Of a stretch of DNA of 16,386 bases, positions 5,651 through 13,629 are shown piece by piece; position 1 is the first letter of the stretch; each line of letters begins with the position of its first letter. The notes under the pieces were generated by a model that saw nothing but the letters and a program-made list of their open reading frames with translations, was not told the origin of the DNA and did not search any database. The position numbers were made by a program, and so were the translations under genes. The stretch comes from Faucicola sp032089155 (GTDB lineage Bacteria; Pseudomonadota; Gammaproteobacteria; Pseudomonadales; Moraxellaceae), in the NCBI GenBank assembly GCA_032089155.1, contig DAMDEV010000047.1, positions 1-16,386 of the forward strand. Direction: 5' to 3'.

Positions 5651-8110
5651 CTAAACATTGTCAATCTGCTTTTCATCAATGGGCACAAGCTCAATCGCTG
5701 TTTTATCGGCATTCATACGAATCGAAACCGTACCGCCATTGACCAAATCACCAAATAATATTTGCTCTGCCAATGGTTTTTTGATTTCATCTTGAATCAA
5801 GCGGTTCATTGGGCGTGCACCCATGAGACGATCGTAACCTTTTTCTGCCAGATAATTTCTGACCGCATCATCAATTTCAAGCACCACTTTCTTGTCATCG
5901 AGCTGGGCTTGCAGCTCAACCAAGAATTTATCAACCACGGATACGATGACATTTTGATCCAATGGGTTAAATTGAATGATGGCATCCAAACGATTGCGAA
6001 ACTCTGGGGTAAACATCCGTTTCATCGCCTCACTATTGTCGCGGCTATGGTCTTGTTTGGTAAAGCCCATGCTGTTGCGACTGATGCTATCAGCACCGAC
6101 ATTGGTGGTCATAATTAGTATCACTTGTTTAAAGCTGGATGTGCGACCGTTATTGTCGGTGAGCGAGCCATGATCCATTACTTGGAGCAGCAAGTTAAAT
6201 ACATCAGGATGGGCTTTTTCAATCTCATCTAGCAATAGCACACAATGCGGGAATTGATTGATTTTTTCGGTCAATAAACCGCCCTGATCAAACCCCACAT
6301 AGCCTGGCGGTGCCCCAATCAAGCGTGACGCCGTATGTGCTTCCATATACTCAGACATATCAAAACGAACCAGTTCAATGCCTAACAAATTCGCTAACTG
6401 ACGACTGACTTCAGTTTTACCGACACCGGTAGGACCGGCGAACATGAACGAACCAATCGGTTTATCATCTGGTTTTAAGCCTGCACGTGACAACTTGATG
6501 GCATCTGCCAAGTTTTTGATGGCTTCATCTTGACCAAACACCAGATGTTTTAGGTTACTTTCAAGATTTTGTAGCACCGATTTGTCATCCGTTGATACGG
6601 ATTTTGGCGGGATGCGCGCAATTTTTGAGATAATGTATTCAATTTGCGGGACATCAATCACCACCTCGCCATCATGTTGTGCCGCATCAATTATTTTATT
6701 ATCTGCTTCGCTTAACATAGCTTCAGGTTCGACAACACCATCTGCTGCATGGCTAACATCCAAATCATCGACAAGCGCGTCTTCATCCACCACAGGCTGA
6801 TTTGATAGCTTATCATTTGCTACAGTATCAGTGGATTGATTGCTGTCCACACCAGATTCAACCTGATTTTCGGCTTGTTTTTGCAAGCGAACAAATGCAC
6901 CCGCTTCATCAATCACATCAATCGCTTTGTCAGGCAAAAAGCGTTCATGAATGTGTTTCACCGCCAGATGCACGGCACTTTGTAGTGCCTGATCGGTATA
7001 GCTTACGTTATGGAATTTCTCATATTGTTTTTTAAGACCGCGTAGAATATCAATTGTTTCATCAATCGATGGCTCGTTGACATCAACTTTTTGGAAACGA
7101 CGACTTAAGGCATGGTCTTTTTCAAACACTTGGCGGTATTCGGTAAAGGTGGTTGAGCCGATACAACGCAGCTCACCTGATGCCAACGCAGGTTTGATTA
7201 AATTTGACACATCCATATTGCTGCTCATCGATGAGCCGGCGCCAATAATCATATGGATTTCATCAATAAATAAAATCGCATTGGGCTTGGCTTTTAAGGC
7301 ATCTAATAGCGCTTTCATCCGTTTTTCAAAATCGCCGCGGTATTTTGTACCGGCAATCAGCGCGCCAATATCTAAACTATACACCACACAGCCTGATAAT
7401 GGTTTGGGTGCTTTGTCATTGACAATCAGCCATGCCAAGCCTTCAGCAATCGACGTTTTACCCACCCCTGGGTCACCCACTAGTAGTGGATTGTTTTTGC
7501 GGCGACGGCATAAAATCTGCGCGGTACGCTCGATTTCTGCTTGGCGACCAATTAACGGATCGGTGCCACCCGTAGCGGCTTTTTGATTGAGATTAATGGT
7601 AAATTCAGTCAATGGGTCTTTATTGGCTTTTTCACCCGTTTCTTCAGTTTCCACGCTGGTCAATTTGTCGCGCACTTTTTTGTCTTGACCATGTGACAGA
7701 TACTGGGTCAACTCAAGTCGCGTAACCCCTTGTTTTTTAAGCAAGTACACCGCGTAGGTGTCATGCTCTGAGAACATAGACACTAGCAAATCTGAGCCTT
7801 CTACCAAACGGCTGCTAGCAACCGATTGCACATGAAAAATCGCACGCTGCAAGATACGGTCAAAACTGCGCGTTGGTTGTGGCGAGTAATCTTCGTTGAT
7901 ATCGACCGTTGGGGTATGTTCATCAATATACTGGGTCAAATCTTTGCCGAGCTGATCCACATTGACTGCACAAGCCACCAAGGCTTCTACCGCATTTTCA
8001 TTTTCTAGCAGTGCCAATAGCAAATGCTCGACCGTTAAATATTCATGTGCACGTTGTTTTGCGAGTGTCACTACCAACCGCAACGTGCTTTGTAATTCTA
8101 AACTTAACAT
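5651..8110 (-). CDS. clpA: ATP-dependent Clp protease ATP-binding subunit ClpA
   Basis: This is the hexameric unfoldase that feeds substrates, including ClpS-delivered N-degron proteins, into ClpP in the cytoplasm. It has a Clp-N double repeat at about 1-145. AAA module 1 has Walker A GDPGVGKT at 212-219 (K218) and Walker B LFIDEI (D283, E284). AAA module 2 has Walker A GPTGVGKT at 559-566 (K565), Walker B LLLDEIE (D628, E629) and an FRNRLD arginine-finger segment at 704-709. A ClpB/ClpC middle domain is absent. The ClpP-docking loop reads MGF (681-683) where E. coli has IGL. The protein is 819 residues against about 758 in E. coli. The extra length is largely an acidic, low-complexity segment at about 411-485, between the AAA1 small domain and the conserved EYIISKIARIPPKSVS. 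The ATG has AAGGA (8117-8121 on this strand) at a spacing of 6. clpS lies upstream on the same strand, 388 bases away, so clpA probably has its own promoter. Confidence 0.97.
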   Translation of the reverse strand: MLSLELQSTLRLVVTLAKQRAHEYLTVEHLLLALLENENAVEALVACAVNVDQLGKDLTQYIDEHTPTVDINEDYSPQPTRSFDRILQRAIFHVQSVASSRLVEGSDLLVSMFSEHDTYAVYLLKKQGVTRLELTQYLSHGQDKKVRDKLTSVETEETGEKANKDPLTEFTINLNQKAATGGTDPLIGRQAEIERTAQILCRRRKNNPLLVGDPGVGKTSIAEGLAWLIVNDKAPKPLSGCVVYSLDIGALIAGTKYRGDFEKRMKALLDALKAKPNAILFIDEIHMIIGAGSSMSSNMDVSNLIKPALASGELRCIGSTTFTEYRQVFEKDHALSRRFQKVDVNEPSIDETIDILRGLKKQYEKFHNVSYTDQALQSAVHLAVKHIHERFLPDKAIDVIDEAGAFVRLQKQAENQVESGVDSNQSTDTVANDKLSNQPVVDEDALVDDLDVSHAADGVVEPEAMLSEADNKIIDAAQHDGEVVIDVPQIEYIISKIARIPPKSVSTDDKSVLQNLESNLKHLVFGQDEAIKNLADAIKLSRAGLKPDDKPIGSFMFAGPTGVGKTEVSRQLANLLGIELVRFDMSEYMEAHTASRLIGAPPGYVGFDQGGLLTEKINQFPHCVLLLDEIEKAHPDVFNLLLQVMDHGSLTDNNGRTSSFKQVILIMTTNVGADSISRNSMGFTKQDHSRDNSEAMKRMFTPEFRNRLDAIIQFNPLDQNVIVSVVDKFLVELQAQLDDKKVVLEIDDAVRNYLAEKGYDRLMGARPMNRLIQDEIKKPLAEQILFGDLVNGGTVSIRMNADKTAIELVPIDEKQIDNV

Positions 8111-8498
8111 AAGATGTCCTTAATACTTGTCACCGACGGTTTTTGATTTTGCCCTACTTGAAAAATCATGCGCTTTAATTGGTTTGATGTGGTTATTGGT
8201 GTTGAGGGTTATGTGTATTGATGTTTTCTCAAGTTTCATTTGCCGTCACCTCAGCACCAAATATCTTATAGATATCTGGCTAATCATGCTAAGTTCGGTT
8301 AAAAGGAAGTAAAAATGAAAGATGACAAAATGGGAAAAATCAAAATCATTAGGTTTAATATAATGACATTGCTAATAAATTCAAGTGATAAAACGTAGTT
8401 AATGGCGGGTTTTAAAATGGCAAAAAATTTTAATGATGAATAAAAAATAGAAAGGAGGTACCACCAAAAATAAAACGAGGTTAAATAGCAAACTAACC
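8111..8498. other. clpS-clpA intergenic region (388 bases)
   Basis: No convincing gene is present. Visible items are as follows. The clpA Shine-Dalgarno is at 8117-8121 (minus). A perfect 6+3+6 palindrome ATATCT-TAT-AGATAT lies at 8261-8275, and on the minus strand it contains TATAAG, a possible clpA -10. A plus-strand 27-codon open frame at 8315-8398 is preceded by AAAGGAAG. A perfect anti-anti-SD-like AAAGGAGGT at 8451-8459 (plus) has no start codon behind it. A weak hairpin AGGTTA/TAACCT (8478-8483 and 8500-8505) overlaps the clpS stop and, on the minus strand, precedes a T-rich run; it may be a poor clpS terminator. No sigma-32 consensus could be identified with confidence. Confidence 0.45.
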
Positions 8499-8972
8499 CT
8501 AACCTTGTGGTTCGATTTGACTCAGTAACGGATAGCCTGCCTGACGCGCTTCACGGTTGACGGCTTGGGCTTTGGTTTCTGCGATATCTTTAGGGTATAT
8601 ACCAGCAATGCCTTTGCCTTGTTGATGAATGGCAAGCATAATACTGATAGCCGAATCTAGCGAATGTTTAAAATGATTTTGTAAAACATCCACCACAAAT
8701 TCCATCGGTGTATAGTCATCGTTATACATGACCACCGCATACATCTGTGGTTTTTTCAGTTCAGGATCAGCCAATAGCACATCTTCGACTGGGTCGGTAT
8801 TTGGCTCGCCTTCTATGTCGGTCAAACGCGCTGGCAATGAATTTGGTGATTGGTTAGGTAGCTGTTTAGGGGACTGTGTTGGCAACCATGCCGGTAGATG
8901 CCAATCCATATTCGTGGTGGTTGGCTGTGACACGACTGATTGACGAGAAAAATTAAGCGTTTGAAGCATCAT
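8499..8972 (-). CDS. clpS: ClpS adaptor (N-recognin) for ClpAP
   Basis: ClpS binds N-terminal degradation signals (Leu, Phe, Tyr, Trp) and delivers those proteins to the ClpA N-domain. The core starts near residue 75. The ligand pocket shows the signature YNDDYTPMEFV, with N84, D85, D86 and gatekeeper M90, and the pocket histidine H116 (AIHQQGKG); these correspond to N34-D36, M40 and H66 of E. coli. The protein is 157 residues against 106 in E. coli. The excess is an N-terminal extension of about 70 residues, Gln/Pro/Ser-rich at 32-47 and acidic at 52-72. Two adjacent ATG codons lie at the annotated start, with only a weak AGG upstream. M22 (ATG at 8909-8907) is an alternative start but has no better ribosome site. 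Position upstream of clpA on the same strand is the usual arrangement. In ClpS the N-terminal tail enters the ClpA pore, so an enlarged tail may be functional. Confidence 0.94.
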   Translation of the reverse strand: MMLQTLNFSRQSVVSQPTTTNMDWHLPAWLPTQSPKQLPNQSPNSLPARLTDIEGEPNTDPVEDVLLADPELKKPQMYAVVMYNDDYTPMEFVVDVLQNHFKHSLDSAISIMLAIHQQGKGIAGIYPKDIAETKAQAVNREARQAGYPLLSQIEPQG

Positions 8973-9014
8973 TAATTGAACATTTACCTAAGATTAGATT
9001 AAACATTGATTATA

Positions 9015-9875
9015 CTACTTTGCAGCAGTCGTTGCGGCAGGTTTTTGCGTATTGGCTGTGCTTGCCACTGGCGTGCTATCGGTCGAACTCACAGGTCGTT
9101 TATCCGCTTCAGGCGTTTCTTCAAGCGTATATGGCATGTTATCAATCGGTTGACCGAGTTGCCAATCATACACTTGCTCAGTTTTTTGGTTGCCAGCGGT
9201 TAATTCAAGTTTCACTTGTTTAGGTACAAAGTTTTTTGGCATCAAAAACCGCCCGCGAATTCTTGCAATCCCATGAATCGAGTAACTATTGGGTTGCAAT
9301 GGGACTTCGACCATATTAACTTCATCGAGCAAGGTCAATTTTGGTATCAGATTTTTTGGCTGATTTGACGGATCGACCATACCGACATCAAAGCGGTATT
9401 CATAGGCATTTTCTGGCAACGGTGCGATTTTTGCCCCGATGACTTGTAAACTCATACCACCTTTTTTGGCAAGCGACGTGGTTAAGAATTGCTGACCTTG
9501 TTCAAGCTGTAAGTTGGTGACTTTTAAATCTTGAATATCGGTACGCAGTGCTGATAGGTTCGCCAAGCTGATATCACGCTCTTGCTGCGCGGTGGTTAAT
9601 TGGCTTTGCAACGTATCAGATTTTAGCTTTAATGATTTGATGTTTTCTGCTGAGATTTCAAGACCTGCGGCGGTTTTTTTCGCTTCTTCAGCGGCAAAGC
9701 TTAAACCGCGATGATAACCAATGCGTTGACCTAACACCAGTGCAATGATGGCAACTAATAATAAACTAACCCCAAACGCAATCAACCACCCAGACACCTT
9801 GTTGGGTTGGGTAATATAATTGCGTTGTGCTTCTGGCAAAGATTGAGAAGAGTTATTATCTTCGGGCAAATCCAT
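9015..9875 (-). CDS. Membrane-anchored coiled-coil protein (DUF6776-like)
   Basis: The ATG at 9875-9873 is preferred because it has GAG seven bases upstream. A TTG four codons earlier (9887) keeps the frame open but lacks a ribosome site. Numbering from this ATG (286 residues), a polar N-terminus of about 28 residues precedes one hydrophobic helix at about 29-49 (WLIAFGVSLLLVAIIALVLG). A charged coiled coil follows at about 62-132. A beta-rich domain at about 142-240 carries the conserved-looking phrase GIARIRGRF, and an Ala/Thr/Pro-rich tail completes the protein. The topology suggests one inner-membrane anchor with the coiled coil and beta domain in the periplasm; this is inferred. Similar short coiled-coil membrane proteins sit next to argC in Pseudomonas and relatives, which supports a DUF6776 assignment from memory. 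The function is unknown. The gap to clpS is 42 bases, so co-transcription is possible. Confidence 0.8.
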   Translation of the reverse strand: MDLPEDNNSSQSLPEAQRNYITQPNKVSGWLIAFGVSLLLVAIIALVLGQRIGYHRGLSFAAEEAKKTAAGLEISAENIKSLKLKSDTLQSQLTTAQQERDISLANLSALRTDIQDLKVTNLQLEQGQQFLTTSLAKKGGMSLQVIGAKIAPLPENAYEYRFDVGMVDPSNQPKNLIPKLTLLDEVNMVEVPLQPNSYSIHGIARIRGRFLMPKNFVPKQVKLELTAGNQKTEQVYDWQLGQPIDNMPYTLEETPEADKRPVSSTDSTPVASTANTQKPAATTAAK

Positions 9876-10164
9876 AGAGATACTCAAATTGAAAAACGAT
9901 CAAAACATGGACAATCACAGTACTGATGATAGCTCAAAAAGGGTTGATGAATATGACATCCATTAAAGCGAATCCCATTATAAACAAAAATTATGATGAA
10001 TTCAGCTAAATTTATTGACCGAAAAAATAATAAAGTTAACCCATTTCATCATAGCGTCATATTTTTTTGGCTAGAAAGAATAAGGCAATGATTGTTGTGG
10101 CATTAACATTTTTAAATAAGCTGATCATAAATAGCTTAAGAAAACAACTTATTAAAGAAATACC
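9876..10164. other. Intergenic region between argC and the coiled-coil protein gene
   Basis: No gene is seen in these 289 bases. On the minus strand, a good -10 element TATAAT lies at 9982-9977, about 100 bases before the coiled-coil gene; its -35 is poor. Near argC, a 6-bp inverted repeat TAAGCT/AGCTTA (10117-10122 and 10133-10138) is followed on the minus strand by TTTAAAAAT. It is at best a weak argC terminator. Confidence 0.4.
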
Positions 10165-11232
10165 TTAAGGCACTACGGCGACCAATGCCAACCCTGTTTG
10201 CTCTGCAAGCCCAAACATCACATTCATATTTTGCACGGCTTGTCCTGCCGCACCTTTGACCAAATTATCTTGTACTACCAAAATCGTCGCCATCGGGCTA
10301 TTTTCTAGTGTTTGCACCGCAATTCTTAAATAATTGCTACCGCGTACACTACGCGTATCTGGGTACATCCCTTTTGGCATGACGTCTACAAAATATTCGT
10401 TTTGATAGCTGTTTTCATATAAGGACTGTAAATCTAACGCTTGACCCGCCGCCGTCAAGCGAACATGAATCGTGGTAAACATACCGCGAATCATGGGTAC
10501 TAAATGGGGTACAAAGCGGATATCATGCGGCTGAAAGCGTTTGCTTTGACCCAATATTTGGTCAATCCCTTGGGTAATCTCTGGACCGTGACGGTGACCT
10601 GCCACGCCATAGGCACTAAAACTATCCGAGGTCTCGCTAAATAACAAATTCATTTTGGCTTGGCGACCTGCACCTGATACGCCTGATTTGGCATCAATGA
10701 TAATCCAAGGTTCAATCAATGCCTGCTGCTGGCTGTTTTGGGCATCGATTAGCGGTTTTAACCCCAAAATCGCCGTGGTGGGGTAACAACCTGGGTTGCC
10801 AATGACCTTGGCTTTGGCAATGGCATCACGATTGACTTCGGGTAACCCATACACAGCATCTTTTAAAATATCGGGGCAAGCATGTTCAAGTTTATACCAA
10901 GCTTCAAAATCTTGTAGCGACTGCAAACGAAAATCTGCCGCCAAATCAATGACTTTAGTGCCATTTTCGGTTAAAAATCTGGCATGCTTCATCGCAACGC
11001 CGTGGGGCGTAGCAAAAAATACCACATCACATGCGGCTAATTTTTTTTCATCCAAATCCGAAAACGTTAAATCGGTCACGGCCCGCAAACTTGGAAACAT
11101 ATCATCGACGCGTCTGCCCGCTTCTGAGCGCGATGTCAGCATCGTAATTTGTGCCTGTGGATGACGACTCAATAGTCGAATTAGCTCTACGCCAGTGTAG
11201 CCTGTGCCACCGACAATACCTACTTTGATCAT
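10165..11232 (-). CDS. argC: N-acetyl-gamma-glutamyl-phosphate reductase
   Basis: ArgC performs the NADPH-dependent reduction of N-acetylglutamyl phosphate to N-acetylglutamate semialdehyde, step three of arginine synthesis, in the cytosol. The Rossmann nucleotide site is GIVGGTGYTGVEL near 5-17. The catalytic cysteine is C149 in GNPGCYPT, and the KSGVSGAGR segment is at 182-190. The histidine motif AGHRHGPEI lies at 211-219 (H213/H215). The protein has 355 residues, close to the family's usual 335-350. The start has AGGAG (11243-11239) six bases before the ATG. hemE ends 21 bases upstream on the same strand, so the two are very likely co-transcribed, although they belong to unrelated pathways. 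Confidence 0.97.
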   Translation of the reverse strand: MIKVGIVGGTGYTGVELIRLLSRHPQAQITMLTSRSEAGRRVDDMFPSLRAVTDLTFSDLDEKKLAACDVVFFATPHGVAMKHARFLTENGTKVIDLAADFRLQSLQDFEAWYKLEHACPDILKDAVYGLPEVNRDAIAKAKVIGNPGCYPTTAILGLKPLIDAQNSQQQALIEPWIIIDAKSGVSGAGRQAKMNLLFSETSDSFSAYGVAGHRHGPEITQGIDQILGQSKRFQPHDIRFVPHLVPMIRGMFTTIHVRLTAAGQALDLQSLYENSYQNEYFVDVMPKGMYPDTRSVRGSNYLRIAVQTLENSPMATILVVQDNLVKGAAGQAVQNMNVMFGLAEQTGLALVAVVP

Positions 11233-11253
11233 GGTCGTCTCCTGATGTTATTA

Positions 11254-12363
11254 TTAAAGTTTGTACTCATGCACCGCATCAATAAAAGCTTTGGCATGGT
11301 CAGGATTAACCCATTGGTTAATGCCATGACCTAGGTTTGCTATATAGCCTGTTTTGTCACCGAGGCTGTAGGCGTCCTGTAACATCAAATGCGTCTGCTG
11401 GCGAATATGCTCAGGCGATGCAAATAATGTCGCGGGGTCAAGATTACCTTGCAGCGCGATGCCTGTATGCAGTTTTTTGTGCAATTTGGTCAATGCTTTT
11501 TGCTGTTCAAAGACGATGCTGCGGGCTCTATCCAGTGGCATCGTCCAATCAAGTCCTAGCGCATCCGCACCACTATGGCATTGGGTATCTAACCACAACC
11601 CGCCACCTTTGGTAAACAGTACCACAGGTACTTCTGGGTATTTTGCTTTGATCGCCGCGACAATTTTAGTGTTGTAATGGTGCGAGAATTCAACAAATTG
11701 GCGATGCGCCAATGCCCCGCCCCAACTATCAAAAATTTGTACTAACTGCGCCCCTGCTGCTATTTGCGCTAGCAAATAATCAATCACGGCATCGGTGATT
11801 TTAGCGAGCAGCGCATGCAAGGTGTCAGGTTCGCCATACAACATGGCTTTGGCATAGCGGTATTCTTTAGAACTACCACCTTCAATCATATAGGTCGCCA
11901 ACGTCCACGGACTACCCGAGAAGCCAAATAATGGCGCGCGGCCTGCCAGCGCATGACGAATACTGGTCACCGCTTTCATCACATAGTCGAGTGCATCTGC
12001 CATCGCGACGGTGGGCAAGGCTTCAACCTCTGCCATGCTTCTGACAGTTTTGCGAAATTTTGGACCTTCTCCTGCCTCAAAATACAGACCCAAACCGAGC
12101 GCATCAGGAATGGTTAAAATATCACTAAACAAAATCGCCGCATCCAACTCAAAACGGCGAAATGGCTGAATGGTGACTTCCGTCGCCAAATCAGTATTTT
12201 TGCAAAGCGCTAGAAAATCACCGGCTTGGGCACGGGTTTTTTTATACTCAGGCAAATATCGACCGGCTTGTCGCATCATCCACACAGGCGTCACATCCAC
12301 AGGTTCAAAACGCATGGCTCTTAAAATACGGTCATTTTTTAACATCGGAAAACTATGGGTCAT
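11254..12363 (-). CDS. hemE: Uroporphyrinogen decarboxylase
   Basis: HemE removes four carboxyl groups from uroporphyrinogen III to give coproporphyrinogen III in haem synthesis; it is cytosolic and cofactor-free. The signature PVWMMRQAGRYLPEY at 26-40 carries R31 and R35. The substrate-binding aspartate is D81 in LFSDIL, the catalytic-site tyrosine is Y158 in PWTLATYMIEGG, and the C-terminal NLGHGI holds H346. The protein is 369 residues against 354 in E. coli. The extra residues form a short Lys-rich insertion near 286-300, just before ALQGNLDP. AAAGG lies seven bases before the ATG. M7 (MLKNDRIL) is a possible alternative start. argC follows 21 bases after the stop. The 101 bases between proB and hemE contain no clear terminator, so proB-hemE-argC read-through is possible. 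Confidence 0.97.
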   Translation of the reverse strand: MTHSFPMLKNDRILRAMRFEPVDVTPVWMMRQAGRYLPEYKKTRAQAGDFLALCKNTDLATEVTIQPFRRFELDAAILFSDILTIPDALGLGLYFEAGEGPKFRKTVRSMAEVEALPTVAMADALDYVMKAVTSIRHALAGRAPLFGFSGSPWTLATYMIEGGSSKEYRYAKAMLYGEPDTLHALLAKITDAVIDYLLAQIAAGAQLVQIFDSWGGALAHRQFVEFSHHYNTKIVAAIKAKYPEVPVVLFTKGGGLWLDTQCHSGADALGLDWTMPLDRARSIVFEQQKALTKLHKKLHTGIALQGNLDPATLFASPEHIRQQTHLMLQDAYSLGDKTGYIANLGHGINQWVNPDHAKAFIDAVHEYKL

Positions 12364-12464
12364 GTCATTGCCTTTAAAAATAATCTTGGATAAAAATACT
12401 ATTGGGTAAGAAAATATTAAATCAGTCTAAAAGTAGTTAAATTTCAATCAAAAATTGTCGAAAA

Positions 12465-13613
12465 TTATACGATAATCGCCATATTATCACGATGTATCAT
12501 CACGTGGCGTTCCTCATTTTTACCCAAAATCGCTTCGATGTCGCTATTGCGTTTGCGAGCGATGCGCCGAGCTTCATTTGATGAGAAATCCACCTGACCC
12601 ACTGCGATGCGCACCCCTGCTTTATCAACGCACTCCACCACATCGCCCTCATCAAAATCACCTTGCACTTCAATCACCCCGACAGGCAATAAGCTTTTGT
12701 TATTTTTAATGATGGCATCCACTGCGCCATCGTCAATCACCAAGCGACCTGCCATACGCAGATGCGCGGCTAGCCATTGTTTTTTGGCAATGCGTTTATC
12801 ATCGTCATTGGTGGTGAGCATCGTACCTAACGATTCCCCTTTGACCACGCGATTAATCACGTTATCGATGCTGCCGCTGACAATCACGGTTGGGCAACCA
12901 CCCATTGCCGCAAGCCTTGCCGCGCGAATTTTGGTAATCATCCCGCCACGACCCAATTTGCCGCCATCTCCCGCCACGTCAAACAAATAATCTGCCATTG
13001 CCCGCTCAGTCTTAATCAGCTTCGCATCCGGGTTGGTGCGAGGGTTATCGGTAAATACGCCCTGCTGATCGGTCAATATAATGTACAGGTCAGCTTTGAC
13101 CATGGCTGCCACCATCGCACCTAGGCTGTCATTATCACCAAATTTGATTTCATCGACACTGACGGTGTCATTTTCGTTAATGACAGGCAGCACTCGCCAT
13201 TCAAGTAGCTGATTTAACGTACTGGCGGTATTGAGATAACGATTTCGATTGGCAAGATCGTCATGTGTCAGTAGCAACTGCGCACTTTGTACACCATACT
13301 GAATCAACGCCGACCACCAGGTTTCAATCAAGCCCATCTGCCCAATGGCGGCGCAGGCTTGCAAGGCTTGTAGTTTTTTGGGGCGTTCTTCCAAATTCAT
13401 CCGCACCACCCCTTCTGCCACTGCTCCTGAGGACACCAGCAATACTTGGTATCCTTCATTATGGAGCTTGGCGATTTGCTTCGCCCATTCATAAATTGCG
13501 GTACGATCCAAGCCCTTACCATTATTGGTCAGTAGCGATGAACCAATTTTTACCACAATGGTGTTGGACTTAAGGGCTTTTTTAGTTGAGCTAAATGAGG
13601 CGTTGGCAGTCAT
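12465..13613 (-). CDS. proB: Glutamate 5-kinase
   Basis: ProB performs the ATP-dependent phosphorylation of glutamate, the first step of proline synthesis. The amino-acid-kinase domain starts with TIVVKIGSSLLT at about residues 18-29. The substrate-site segment PVINENDTVS and the nucleotide-site segments ILTDQQGVFT(D)NPR and GRGGMITK are intact. A C-terminal PUA domain of about 75 residues (SLLPVGVIEVQGDF onward) is present. The start chosen is the ATG at 13613-13611, giving 382 residues against 367 in E. coli. The same frame stays open to an ATG at 13787, but those 58 extra residues do not resemble ProB and coincide with intergenic-looking AT-rich sequence. There is no good Shine-Dalgarno; instead a duplicated ATG-bearing unit precedes the start (see the repeat). 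proA is not in the window. In many gammaproteobacteria proB directly follows obgE; here degV intervenes. Confidence 0.94.
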   Translation of the reverse strand: MTANASFSSTKKALKSNTIVVKIGSSLLTNNGKGLDRTAIYEWAKQIAKLHNEGYQVLLVSSGAVAEGVVRMNLEERPKKLQALQACAAIGQMGLIETWWSALIQYGVQSAQLLLTHDDLANRNRYLNTASTLNQLLEWRVLPVINENDTVSVDEIKFGDNDSLGAMVAAMVKADLYIILTDQQGVFTDNPRTNPDAKLIKTERAMADYLFDVAGDGGKLGRGGMITKIRAARLAAMGGCPTVIVSGSIDNVINRVVKGESLGTMLTTNDDDKRIAKKQWLAAHLRMAGRLVIDDGAVDAIIKNNKSLLPVGVIEVQGDFDEGDVVECVDKAGVRIAVGQVDFSSNEARRIARKRNSDIEAILGKNEERHVMIHRDNMAIIV

Positions 13614-13629
13614 AAGTTGGCAGTCATAA
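13602..13629. repeat. Perfect 14-bp tandem duplication covering the proB start
   Basis: Two identical 14-base copies (13602-13615 and 13616-13629, plus-strand GTTGGCAGTCATAA) lie head to tail. On the minus strand each copy supplies an ATG followed by ACTGCCAAC. The upstream ATG (13627-13625) is out of frame with proB. It reads five codons to a TGA (13612-13610) that overlaps the proB ATG as ATGA. Confidence 0.9.

Noticed and set aside
7077..7586. 169-codon plus-strand frame antisense to clpA
   Set aside because: Opposite the Walker-bearing AAA1 module of ClpA; its openness follows from clpA codon use.
8127..8312. 61-codon plus-strand open frame upstream of clpA
   Set aside because: No ribosome site, no recognisable motif, and hydrophobic random-looking composition in a promoter region.
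8451..8459. Perfect Shine-Dalgarno-like AAAGGAGGT on the plus strand
   Set aside because: No ATG, GTG or TTG at a workable spacing, and a stop codon follows soon in frame. Probably chance.
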